NCBI GenBank assembly: GCA_000955795.1 | Contig: JYOB01000006.1 | Coordinates: 124,001 to 188,000 of the forward strand | Length of the DNA stretch: 64,000 bases | DNA from: Burkholderiaceae bacterium 26 | GTDB lineage: Bacteria; Pseudomonadota; Gammaproteobacteria; Burkholderiales; Burkholderiaceae | Direction of reading: 5' to 3' | Shown: positions 23,265 through 30,663 of the stretch, one piece after another | How positions within the stretch are numbered: position 1 is the stretch's first letter | Layout: every line of letters begins with the position of its first letter | Made by a program: the position numbers and the translations under genes | The notes under the pieces: model-generated | Database searches by the model: none | What the model saw: only the letters and a program-made list of their open reading frames with translations | Told to the model about the DNA's origin: nothing

Positions 23265-23711
23265 ATGCAGGAAGTCACCGTCTATTCCGATGGCGCATGC
23301 AAAGGCAACCCCGGCCTTGGCGGCTGGGGCACCGTGCTCGTCTCGGGCAGCCACGAAAAAGAACTCTTTGGCGGCGAAGCGCTGACCACCAACAACCGCA
23401 TGGAGCTGATGGCCGTGATCGAGGCGTTCCGTGCGCTCAAGCGGCCGTGTCGGGTGCAGGTGTACACCGATTCGCAATACGTGCAGAAAGGCATCAGCGA
23501 ATGGTTGGCTGGCTGGAAAGCGCGCGGCTGGAAGACGGCCGACAAGAAGCCGGTCAAGAACGACGACCTCTGGCGCACGCTCGACGAACTCGTCACCGGC
23601 CATGACGTGAGCTGGCATTGGGTCAAGGGCCATGCCGGCCACCCCGGCAACGAGCGCGCCGATGCGCTGGCCAACAAAGGCGTGGAGATGGCGCGCCAGG
23701 CAAGCGCCTGA
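23265..23711 (+). CDS. rnhA: Ribonuclease HI
   Basis: Cleaves RNA in RNA-DNA hybrids. It has 148 residues with the four acidic catalytic positions visible: D in [12 protein letters not shown] in [13 protein letters not shown] in [11 protein letters not shown] and D in [10 protein letters not shown], with the basic handle region [11 protein letters not shown]. It starts 40 bases after the methyltransferase on the same strand. In many relatives rnhA is directly followed by dnaQ; here dnaQ is about 9.7 kb away. Confidence 0.97.
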   Translation: MQEVTVYSDGACKGNPGLGGWGTVLVSGSHEKELFGGEALTTNNRMELMAVIEAFRALKRPCRVQVYTDSQYVQKGISEWLAGWKARGWKTADKKPVKNDDLWRTLDELVTGHDVSWHWVKGHAGHPGNERADALANKGVEMARQASA

Positions 23712-23729
23712 CGCGCCCCGGGCGCTCCC

Positions 23730-24239
23730 TCACTTGCCCGCGCAGCGCTGCGTGGGGATCTGCGGCGCGTTTGCGGCGGTGGTCGTGACGTATTGCGGCT
23801 TGCCGTCCTGCGCATAAACCAGCCGCAGCGGGCCGCGCTTGGAAAGACCATCGTCGATATCGGCCTGCAACAGGCCTGTCTGCGCCCATAAATCACCACC
23901 GATGCTGCGCTTCTGCATCATGACGGGGCGATTTGTGCCCGGCTCCCAGTTGGCTTGGCGCTCGGGCACGTAGCGGTTGGGCAGCGTGCCGTAGGCGTAA
24001 AGCTGATTCAGCGTGTCAGCCAGGTAGCGCCCGGCTTGATCGTTGAACGTCGGCAGATCCTGGTTTCCGAGTTCGCTGCGGATGCGCTGCGCCTCCGCCG
24101 TGCAGCTTGGCGCGACATTGTCGGCCGCGCGGGCGTAGGACACGCCGATCGCCACGGCTGCGGCGGCAAGCCAGGTCAGCACGCGATACAGGCGGCGCGG
24201 ACGGGTGGTTGGAATCACGGACATCGGTTCGGTATGCAT
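23730..24239 (-). CDS. Exported protein of unknown function, next to lysozyme
   Basis: Protein of 169 residues that I do not recognise. A twin-arginine-containing basic stretch (RPRRLYRVLTW) precedes a hydrophobic core, and signal peptidase cleavage is likely near residue 39 (SYARA-AD), so it should be periplasmic. The mature part has two cysteines, near its start (PSCTAE) and end (TQRCAGK), which could form a disulfide. A GGAG ribosome-binding site supports ATG 24239. It is 34 bases after the lysozyme gene on the same strand, so the two probably act together. A regulator, inhibitor or helper of the lysozyme is possible but unproven. Confidence 0.7.
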   Translation of the reverse strand: MHTEPMSVIPTTRPRRLYRVLTWLAAAAVAIGVSYARAADNVAPSCTAEAQRIRSELGNQDLPTFNDQAGRYLADTLNQLYAYGTLPNRYVPERQANWEPGTNRPVMMQKRSIGGDLWAQTGLLQADIDDGLSKRGPLRLVYAQDGKPQYVTTTAANAPQIPTQRCAGK

Positions 24240-24273
24240 GCGAGCTTCTCCGGTGAAATAACGTGGTAGTGAC

Positions 24274-24726
24274 TCAGGACAGGAACAACTTGCGTTCGGC
24301 CTGACGACGCTTCGTCAGCCCCTTGAGCGGCTTGCCGCCTGCCTTGTCCCACAGCAGGAACTGGTTGGCCGCGCCGGCGTAGTCGCCGGCGTTGAGCTTG
24401 CGCAGCAGCGTTGACGAGCGCAGCCGCCCCGCTCCCAGGTTGAAGACGAAGGACGCCAGCGCGTCGAACTGACCCTGCGTGATCGACACGCGCACGGCCT
24501 TGGCAATGCCTTGCTCGGTGTCGGCGAGGTCCTTGCGCAGCAGCGCTTCGGCCTGCTGCTGCGAGATCGGACCGTTGAAGGTCTCGCCGGGCCGAATCAG
24601 GTGGCCATAACCGATCGTCGGCTTGCCAACCGCATCCAGATACGTCGACAGACGCAGTCCTTCCGACTCCTTGATCAGCGCGAGGCCTCGCTCGCCGGTG
24701 GTGCGCGGGTTGTGCTCAGTGCTCAT
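24274..24726 (-). CDS. GH24 (T4-type) lysozyme
   Basis: Predicted to cleave the MurNAc-GlcNAc bond of peptidoglycan. Protein of 150 residues with the GH24 catalytic triad E22-D31-T37 in EGLRLSTYLDAVGKPTIGYGH, the same spacing as T4 lysozyme (E11, D20, T26), followed by FNGPISQQQAEALL and ALASFVFNLGAG. There is no signal peptide or signal-anchor helix and no recognisable holin nearby. ATG 24726 has AGGAG seven bases upstream and overlaps the end of the DUF2589-type gene by 11 bases. Phage origin of the family is likely, but the context is not a prophage. Confidence 0.88.
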   Translation of the reverse strand: MSTEHNPRTTGERGLALIKESEGLRLSTYLDAVGKPTIGYGHLIRPGETFNGPISQQQAEALLRKDLADTEQGIAKAVRVSITQGQFDALASFVFNLGAGRLRSSTLLRKLNAGDYAGAANQFLLWDKAGGKPLKGLTKRRQAERKLFLS

Positions 24727-25492
24727 CGCTCTTCTCCTGGGGCGTGCTGGTGTTATCGCGGCCATCGGAGCCGCCGGCATTCGACTGCACGGGCCTTGGC
24801 ACCAGCCGATTCGTGTATTCGTCAATCAGCCGCATCACGGCTTCTGGCGGCTGCAGCGCCGTGAACTTCATCTCGATGTCGATGTGCTCGCTGTCGCGGC
24901 CCGTATCCCGTTTGGAATGCGGTGCAAGCGAGACGTAGAACCGGCCAACGCCGCCCGCGGCTGCACCGTGTAAAGGCAGGGCCTCGGCGATGTCGCTGCG
25001 CACGGTCATGTTCACCGTCATTTCATCGAGCGCGATGCCGCGCGGCATCGCCAGCGAGACCAGCGGCAGCGCCAGCCGGTGCTGACTGTCGAGCGCAAGC
25101 TCAACCTCGCGGGCGACCAGCGTGCCGCTCTCGTCGGCATCGAAAAACTGGTCGAGCAGCGCGGTGTATTGCTGCGCAAGCATCTGGTTGGCAGACGCGG
25201 CGGCGTGCTGCATGCCGCGCGTGATGTCGTCGAGCGTCAGGCTATTCAAGCCCGGATGACCGTGGCTGTTGCTGCCACCACCGGTGCCACCGCCCGGCGG
25301 CGACGAACCTGGTGGCGACGGCGGTGGCGCATCAGGCGCAGTCTCTGGAAACGGCGCTGCATCGGAAGGCCCAGCGGGCTGCGCTGACACAGGTGATGCT
25401 GGTGGCGCGCTGGTGGGCGGCGCTGGCGGTGTGGCGGGCGCTGACGACGCACGGTCATCATCACGCCCGCGGCGGCTGAAGAGATTGAACAT
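24716..25492 (-). CDS. DUF2589-type protein with proline-rich N-terminal region
   Basis: Protein of 258 residues. Residues 15-75 are rich in Pro, Ala, Ser and Gly and look disordered. The rest resembles DUF2589: a helix around LDDITRGMQHAAASANQMLAQQ, beta-rich segments (LALPLVSLAMPRGIAL, VGRFYVSLAPHSK, HIDIEMKFTAL), then a C-terminal helix PPEAVMRLIDEYTNRLV. The last part matches PPEALMRVMEFLTDAA in the next gene, so the two are paralogues. No enzyme motif, signal peptide or membrane helix is visible. The start at 25492 lacks a clear ribosome-binding site. It overlaps the lysozyme gene. Confidence 0.75.
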   Translation of the reverse strand: MFNLFSRRGRDDDRASSAPATPPAPPTSAPPASPVSAQPAGPSDAAPFPETAPDAPPPSPPGSSPPGGGTGGGSNSHGHPGLNSLTLDDITRGMQHAAASANQMLAQQYTALLDQFFDADESGTLVAREVELALDSQHRLALPLVSLAMPRGIALDEMTVNMTVRSDIAEALPLHGAAAGGVGRFYVSLAPHSKRDTGRDSEHIDIEMKFTALQPPEAVMRLIDEYTNRLVPRPVQSNAGGSDGRDNTSTPQEKSDEH

Positions 25493-25601
25493 GGTGTCGG
25501 GTCGGTCGGATCGATCAGATCAATAGGCGGCGCGCGGCAGGCACGCACCGATCAGGACACCGGCCGTGGGGAGGCCGGCCGGCATCCATCACCGTGGCGG
25601 C
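25493..25601 (-). other. Spacer with GC-rich hairpin between the two DUF2589-type genes
   Basis: The 109-base spacer contains CCGGCC/GGCCGG arms near 25560-25583. There is no T run. It may reduce expression of the downstream genes relative to the first DUF2589-type gene. Confidence 0.4.
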
Positions 25602-26270
25602 TTAGGGATTGGCCGGCGCCGGGGCCGGCGCGTTGCCGCCCGCGGGCGCCTTTTCGCCGATCATCGTGCCGTCGGTCGGCGTGGCCGGCAGCGGCTTGAC
25701 GTCGTTCTCCTTGCCCTTGACGACCACCGGCTTGGTTGCCGCGTCAGTCAAAAATTCCATCACGCGCATCAGCGCTTCCGGCGGGTTCTGACGCTTGACC
25801 TGGGTGTGGAAGGAGTACTTGGCACGCGTGTCGGTGCTGCGGGTCTGCTCCGACTTATGCGAGGCGCGCCCCGAGACCGACACGCTGAACGGGCCCCAGC
25901 CGAGCTTGGCCTGGAACGACCCTTCTGCCTCGGTGCTGGACGACGATTTCTCCGACTGCGAAATCTCCAGCTCGAAGTCGATCGTGCCTTCCTCGATGGC
26001 GATCACCGGATGCACGACCGCACACAGCAACGGAATGCGCATCGTTTTCTGGATCGTGCCCTGCGACACCCCCTTCTCGTCGACGATGGTTTCGTCGTAG
26101 TCAAATTGCACCGCAACGGCTTTGCCGTTCTGAATACACACCTGCAGCAGAAAATCCGCATAGGATTTTGCCGCCGAGGTTTGCGCTGCGATCATCGCCT
26201 GCAGCGGCGCAGAGATCATCTTGTCGATCGGCAGCGCATTGATAACCGACCCGATAAGTCCGTTGTCCAT
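25602..26270 (-). CDS. DUF2589 family protein
   Basis: Protein of 222 residues with the DUF2589 pattern: N-terminal helix KMISAPLQAMIAAQTSAAKSY, then beta-rich segments (VAVQFDYDETI, MRIPLLCAVVHPVIAIEEGTIDFEL, WGPFSVSVSGRASHKSEQ), a helix PPEALMRVMEFLTDAA, and a Pro/Ala-rich tail. No known enzymatic residues, signal peptide or membrane segment. The start ATG has AGGAG eight bases upstream. It is the first gene of a four-gene run (two DUF2589-type, lysozyme, exported protein) and diverges from an atypical LuxR-type regulator. The biochemical function of DUF2589 is unknown to me. Confidence 0.8.
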   Translation of the reverse strand: MDNGLIGSVINALPIDKMISAPLQAMIAAQTSAAKSYADFLLQVCIQNGKAVAVQFDYDETIVDEKGVSQGTIQKTMRIPLLCAVVHPVIAIEEGTIDFELEISQSEKSSSSTEAEGSFQAKLGWGPFSVSVSGRASHKSEQTRSTDTRAKYSFHTQVKRQNPPEALMRVMEFLTDAATKPVVVKGKENDVKPLPATPTDGTMIGEKAPAGGNAPAPAPANP

Positions 26271-26518
26271 TTAAAACTCCTCACATTGAATTATTTGGAC
26301 GCACAGGTTTGTGTGCCCGAATCCAAAGTAAGAGTTTTTCCTGCGGGGTTCGATGCCTCGAAAGTCCCAGCCAAGGCCACGGAACAGCGGCCCAGTACCT
26401 GACGATAGGCTGCCCGTGACTTTCGGCACTGAACTTCCGTTTCAATGCATCCGGATCGATCCCGCTCTACAAAATAATCGGTTTCACCGAAAACAATTAA
26501 CTGAAGTACGAGGGGTCG
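26271..26518. promoter_or_regulatory. Divergent control region between the DUF2589 operon and the LuxR-type regulator
   Basis: The 248 bases are more AT-rich at both ends. Dyads include GCACA-GGTTT-TGTGTGC near 26300, GGATCGATCC near 26453 and CGGT-TTC-ACCG near 26480, just before the regulator gene. An AAAATAAT stretch beside the last dyad could be the -10 of the regulator gene. These are candidate operator sites for the neighbouring regulator. Confidence 0.45.
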
Positions 26519-27178
26519 ATGAATATTCTGGTAATCGATAGCTTGCCGCTTTTTGCGGCAGGTGTGTCCAATGTATTGAATGCACTCGACGCGCAGGGTG
26601 TGTTTATCGATACTCACTACGCCGTGCAAATCGGGCCGGCTTGCCGGCAAGCCGAACCCAGTGCTGTCGTGATGGAATGGAGCGCACAGGACGACGACGC
26701 ACGGCAGCGCCTGTCGGAGTTGAAAGCGGTGTTGCCGGAAGTGCCCGTGCTACTGACGGTGCAAGCTGTCGGCCGGCATGTGGTGGGCGACGCGCTACGC
26801 TTCGGCGCGGCCGGCGTGGTCGACCGGCAAGCCACGGCCGACGTTCTGCTCGAAGCCCTGCTGCGCATTACCTCAGGCGCGGTCTACTTGCCGCCCATCA
26901 GTAATCTGTTTCCCGACGATCCGCGCCAAAGTTCAGGAGAAAGCCCGGCCGAACTCTGGCGCCGACTCACGCCGCGGCAACATGAGGTGCTGCAACTGCT
27001 TGCAGAGGGCAAGTCCAACAAACAGATTTGTCGCGTGCTCAACGTAGCTGAAGGCACCATCAAAAACCATCTGTACGCGCTGTTCCGGCAAATTGGCGTC
27101 AACAACCGGACCGAGGCCGCGCTCTGGCTCTCGCGCTGCAAGGCGAGCCTTGTCCGCCTGCAGATGTGTGCGATGTAG
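26519..27178 (+). CDS. NarL/LuxR-family regulator with degenerate receiver domain
   Basis: Protein of 219 residues. The N-terminal 115 residues have the receiver fold (ILVIDSLPLFAAGV, VPVLLTVQAVG, ALRFGAAGVVDRQATADVLLEAL). However, the second acidic residue is S8, the phospho-acceptor position is E53 (VVMEWSA), and the usual Lys near 102 is absent. The C-terminal LuxR helix-turn-helix is intact (LTPRQHEVLQLLAEGKSNKQI, VAEGTIKNHLYALFRQIGV, about 149-200). It therefore probably works without phosphorylation. It diverges from the DUF2589-lysozyme genes and is likely their regulator. Confidence 0.88.
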   Translation: MNILVIDSLPLFAAGVSNVLNALDAQGVFIDTHYAVQIGPACRQAEPSAVVMEWSAQDDDARQRLSELKAVLPEVPVLLTVQAVGRHVVGDALRFGAAGVVDRQATADVLLEALLRITSGAVYLPPISNLFPDDPRQSSGESPAELWRRLTPRQHEVLQLLAEGKSNKQICRVLNVAEGTIKNHLYALFRQIGVNNRTEAALWLSRCKASLVRLQMCAM

Positions 27179-27351
27179 CGCCGCGACGCGCACTTGCCCG
27201 TGGCCTCCGCTGCCTTTTCGGACGTCACGGGCCCGGAGGTTCGCCGCTGGGTGAAAACACTGAACCGACCACATTGCATTCACGCGACCACGCCATACAC
27301 TGATTGGAAGGCGGCGCACGGTGCATCGCCGTCTTTTCATGGAGGCCGCCC

Positions 27352-27630
27352 ATGGAAATCATCGAGTTCCACACCAGCCCGCCACGCTATTGCGCCGCGG
27401 ATCTCACGCTCACCTGCACCGCCAGCGTCGACGGCACCCCGGCGTGCTATGCGGTGACGGCAGAAGCGCTCGAAGAACATTTCGGCGCCCGCTCATGGCG
27501 GCAGGAGGACCTGCTGCAAGCCATGGAAAGCCACCGCGGCACCATTGAAGACATGGCGCGCTCACTGTTCAAGCTGACGGACTCGCACAACATCGTGCTG
27601 CGTAGCGGCCATTTCCGCTTCGGGATGTAG
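27352..27630 (+). CDS. DUF1488 family small protein
   Basis: Protein of 92 residues starting MEIIEFHTSPPRY. The middle pattern TASVDGTPACYAVTAEALEEHFGA and then LLQAMESHRGTIEDMARSLF and SGHFRF fits DUF1488, small cytoplasmic proteins of unknown function. The ATG is 174 bases after the regulator gene on the same strand. GGAGG lies ten bases upstream. A link to the regulator is possible but the gap is large enough for its own promoter. Confidence 0.7.
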   Translation: MEIIEFHTSPPRYCAADLTLTCTASVDGTPACYAVTAEALEEHFGARSWRQEDLLQAMESHRGTIEDMARSLFKLTDSHNIVLRSGHFRFGM

Positions 27631-27674
27631 CTGCGCGGTGAGCAGCACGGCCGACATCCGCGTCTGCGGCGGAC

Positions 27675-27703
27675 AAAAAGAAGGCCAGCGCAAAGCTGGC
27701 CTT
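27675..27703 (-). terminator. Terminator after the SpoVR gene
   Basis: AAGGCCAGC (27681-27689) pairs with GCTGGCCTT (27695-27703), followed on the minus strand by CTTTTT. It lies 17 bases after the SpoVR stop. Confidence 0.85.
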
Positions 27704-27720
27704 GTGGAAGCAGGCGCCTG

Positions 27721-29229
27721 CTAGTCAGGTTTGCACTCGTGCTTCATCTCGCGTCGCCCGTCTTCGTAGACTACCTCCAGCCGGCACGTAAAGCCCCATA
27801 GGCGTACGACGTGCCGCAGCATCTCTTCGTAGTTCGGCCCAAGCGGGCGGCGGCTGCTCTGCAAATGGCGCAGCGTCAATGAGCGATCTCCGCCCACGTC
27901 TACGTTGGTCACCTGGATGTTGGGTTCGATGTTCGAGAGATCGTACTGCCCTGCCAACAACTCGCGGATCTTGCGATAGCCATCGTCGTCATGGATGGCG
28001 GTGACGCGCAGCTTGGCGTCGCGGTCATCGTCGAGCACGGAGAACAGCTTCAACTCCCGGATCACGCGCGGCGAGAGGAATTGCAACAGGAAGCTCTCGT
28101 CCTTGAAGTTGCGCATGGCGAAGTCGAGTGTCTTCTGCCAATCACTACCGGCAATCTCGGGCGCCCAGCGGTAGTCCTCTTCTTCCGGCGATTCGCAAAT
28201 GCGCCGGATGTCCTGGAACATCAGAAAACCCAGCGTGTAAGGGTTCAGGCCACTGTAGTACGGGCTATTGAACGGCGGCTGATAGATCACGTTGGTATGC
28301 GCCTGAAGCAGCTCGAGCATGAACGCATCGTTGACGAGTTTTTCGTCGTACAGCTTGTGCAGGATGGTGTAGTGCCAGAAGGTGGCCCAGCCTTCGTTCA
28401 TCACCTTGGTCTGGCGCTGCGGATAAAAGTACTGCGCGATCTTGCGCACGATGCGCACGATTTCTCGTTGCCACGGCTGCAACTTGGGCGCGTTCTTCTC
28501 AATGAAGTACAGCAGGTTCTCTTCCGGCTCGGGCGGAAACTGCGGATCAGGCTCCGGCACGTCGTCAGCGGTTGCCAGCACGCGTGCCCGGTGCGTGGGC
28601 AGCGTACGCCACAGGTCGTTCACCTGCGCTTCAAGGTATTTCTCGCGCTCCGCCTGGCGGGCCTGCTCTTCGTTGATCGACAGCTTCTTGGGCCGTCGAT
28701 AACGATCGACACCGTAGTTCTGCAACGCGTGGCAGGAGTCGAGCAACAGTTCCACCTCCTGCTCGCCATAGCGCTGCTCGCATTCAGCCACGTAGTTCTT
28801 GGCGAAGAGCAGGTAATCGACGATGGCGTCCGCGTTCGTCCACGTCCGGAACAGGTAATTGCCCTTGAAGAAGGAGTTGTGGCCATAGCAGGCATGCGCG
28901 ATGGTCAGCGCCTGCATCGGCATCGTGTTCTCCTCCATCAGATAAGCGATGCAGGGGTTCGAGTTGATGACGATCTCGTACGCCAGCCCCATGAGGCCGC
29001 GCTGGTAGCCGCGCTCCGAAGCAAGGAAGTGCTTGCCGTATGACCAATGGTTGTAGCCCAGCGGCAAGCCCGACGACGCATACGCATCGAGCATCTGCTC
29101 GGCGGTGATGATCTCGATCTGGTTCGGATAGGTGTCCAGGCCGAACTCTGCGGCAATCTGGGCGATGCTTTGGTCGTAGCGCCTGATCAGCTCGAAGGTC
29201 CATTCCGAGCCCGTAGATAGGTAGGCCAT
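27721..29229 (-). CDS. SpoVR family protein
   Basis: Protein of 502 residues, the normal size for SpoVR/YcgB proteins, named from a Bacillus sporulation gene but widespread in non-sporulating proteobacteria. Signatures include GSEWTFELIRRYD near the start, YGHNSFFKGNYLFRTWT near 130 and MNEGWATFWHYTILHKLYD near 285. Biochemical role is unknown. ATG 29229 (MAYLSTGSEW) is preferred to an upstream in-frame start at 29280. It is the third gene of the prkA-DUF444-spoVR group, a conserved stress and stationary-phase trio. Confidence 0.93.
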   Translation of the reverse strand: MAYLSTGSEWTFELIRRYDQSIAQIAAEFGLDTYPNQIEIITAEQMLDAYASSGLPLGYNHWSYGKHFLASERGYQRGLMGLAYEIVINSNPCIAYLMEENTMPMQALTIAHACYGHNSFFKGNYLFRTWTNADAIVDYLLFAKNYVAECEQRYGEQEVELLLDSCHALQNYGVDRYRRPKKLSINEEQARQAEREKYLEAQVNDLWRTLPTHRARVLATADDVPEPDPQFPPEPEENLLYFIEKNAPKLQPWQREIVRIVRKIAQYFYPQRQTKVMNEGWATFWHYTILHKLYDEKLVNDAFMLELLQAHTNVIYQPPFNSPYYSGLNPYTLGFLMFQDIRRICESPEEEDYRWAPEIAGSDWQKTLDFAMRNFKDESFLLQFLSPRVIRELKLFSVLDDDRDAKLRVTAIHDDDGYRKIRELLAGQYDLSNIEPNIQVTNVDVGGDRSLTLRHLQSSRRPLGPNYEEMLRHVVRLWGFTCRLEVVYEDGRREMKHECKPD

Positions 29230-29346
29230 GCTCGTTCCCGTTGGTCTATCACACAGGGTCACAGGTGGCGTGCTCGCCATGGCACACGCTGTCTCTGCCC
29301 GGCGGCAGTGCCCAGCTGGGAGCAGCTCCTGCGGCCCGATCAGCGA

Positions 29347-30609
29347 TCAGGCTGCGCGCTTCTGAAACAGCTCGTGCAGCACCGGATAGATTTCGTCCGC
29401 CTTGAGAATGCGCTGCATCGCGAAGTTCTCGTGCCCAGCCTTCAACGTAAGATACTCCTCCCACAGGTTCTGCGGCTCCGTCGAAACCACCTCAACATAG
29501 GCGTAATACTGGGTGAGCGGCAGGATCGACTCGCGCAGGATCTTCGCGCACAGCTCCGAGTCCCCTGCCCAGTTGTCGCCATCCGAAGCCTGCGCGCAAT
29601 AGATGTTCCATTGGCTTGGCGAATAACGCTCCTGAATCACTTCCGCCATCAGTTTGAGTGCACTTGACACAACAGTGCCGCCCGACTCGCGTGAGTGGAA
29701 AAAATCCTCCTCATCCACTTCCTTGGCCACGGTGTGGTGGCGGATGAAGACGACGTCGATGCGTTCGTAGTTCCGCTTCAGGAACAGATAAAGCAGCATG
29801 AAGAAACGCTTGGCCAAGTCCTTGCGCGACTCGTCCATCGAGCCGGATACGTCCATCACGCAGAACATCACCGCCTGCGCCTGCGGACGCTTGCGCAGCA
29901 CGCGGTTGTTGTAGCGCAGGTCGAGCTTTTCTATGAACGGCACGCGATCCAGGCAAGAGCGCAGATGTCGCATCTCCTTCATCAGCTCTTGCGCGCGCAC
30001 GCTGTAGGGGCCGTCGTTTTCCAGCTCCTCGTTGTACTCGCCTTCCAGCTCATGCAGACGGCGCTGATACGGGCTGGACAATGCAATGCGGCGACCGAGC
30101 GAGCTGCGCATCGTCCGCAGAATCGACAGGTTGGACGGCGTGCCATCGAGCGAAAAACCCGCACGTACCTTGCGCACCTCAGCGATCTTGGCCAAGCTGC
30201 GCTTGGCAAGATCGGGCAACGCCATGTCTTCGAAAAAGAAGTTCAGGAAGTCCTCGCGCGAGAGCGTAAAGATGAAATCATCTTCGCCCTCGCCCGAGTC
30301 GCTGGCTTGCGAACCGGAGCCGCCGCTGCCCTGCTGCGGGCGGTCGAAGCTGTCGCCGCGAATGAACTCTTTGTTGCCCGGGTGAACGCCTTCTCGGCGC
30401 CCCCCCGAGCCGTGGTGGAACATGGGCTCGGAGATGTCCTTGACCGGAATGGACACCTGCCCGCTCTGCTCGATGTCCATGATCTTGCGACCCGTCACCG
30501 CTTTGGCCACCGCGCGGCGGATCTGGTCTCGGTAACGCTTGATGAAGCGTTGCTTGTTGACGGTGCTTTTGCCGCCACCGTTCTCCCGCCGATCAATGAT
30601 CGTGCCCAT
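29347..30609 (-). CDS. DUF444 family (YeaH-like) protein with VWA-type domain
   Basis: Protein of 420 residues, homologous to E. coli YeaH. It starts MGTIIDRRENGGGKSTVNKQRF, typical of the family. A Gly/Ser-rich spacer covers about 90-110. A von Willebrand A-type domain has the metal-site motif DVSGS at 253-257. YeaH is known to be functionally linked to the kinase YeaG/PrkA in nitrogen-starvation and stress responses. Here it lies 54 bases after prkA and 117 bases before spoVR on the same strand. No membrane segment. Confidence 0.93.
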   Translation of the reverse strand: MGTIIDRRENGGGKSTVNKQRFIKRYRDQIRRAVAKAVTGRKIMDIEQSGQVSIPVKDISEPMFHHGSGGRREGVHPGNKEFIRGDSFDRPQQGSGGSGSQASDSGEGEDDFIFTLSREDFLNFFFEDMALPDLAKRSLAKIAEVRKVRAGFSLDGTPSNLSILRTMRSSLGRRIALSSPYQRRLHELEGEYNEELENDGPYSVRAQELMKEMRHLRSCLDRVPFIEKLDLRYNNRVLRKRPQAQAVMFCVMDVSGSMDESRKDLAKRFFMLLYLFLKRNYERIDVVFIRHHTVAKEVDEEDFFHSRESGGTVVSSALKLMAEVIQERYSPSQWNIYCAQASDGDNWAGDSELCAKILRESILPLTQYYAYVEVVSTEPQNLWEEYLTLKAGHENFAMQRILKADEIYPVLHELFQKRAA

Positions 30610-30663
30610 GTGACTGCCCTCGATTGGAAGTTCGCTGGGTGCCTTTTCCCTCTCCTTATCTCC

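Noticed and set aside
24274-26270. Prophage remnant
   Set aside because: Apart from the lysozyme no phage gene is present: no holin, spanin, integrase, capsid or tail gene within 10 kb.
27309-27340. Terminator after the LuxR-type regulator gene
   Set aside because: The GGCG/CGCC pairing before TCTTTT is too short and its inner loop cannot close.
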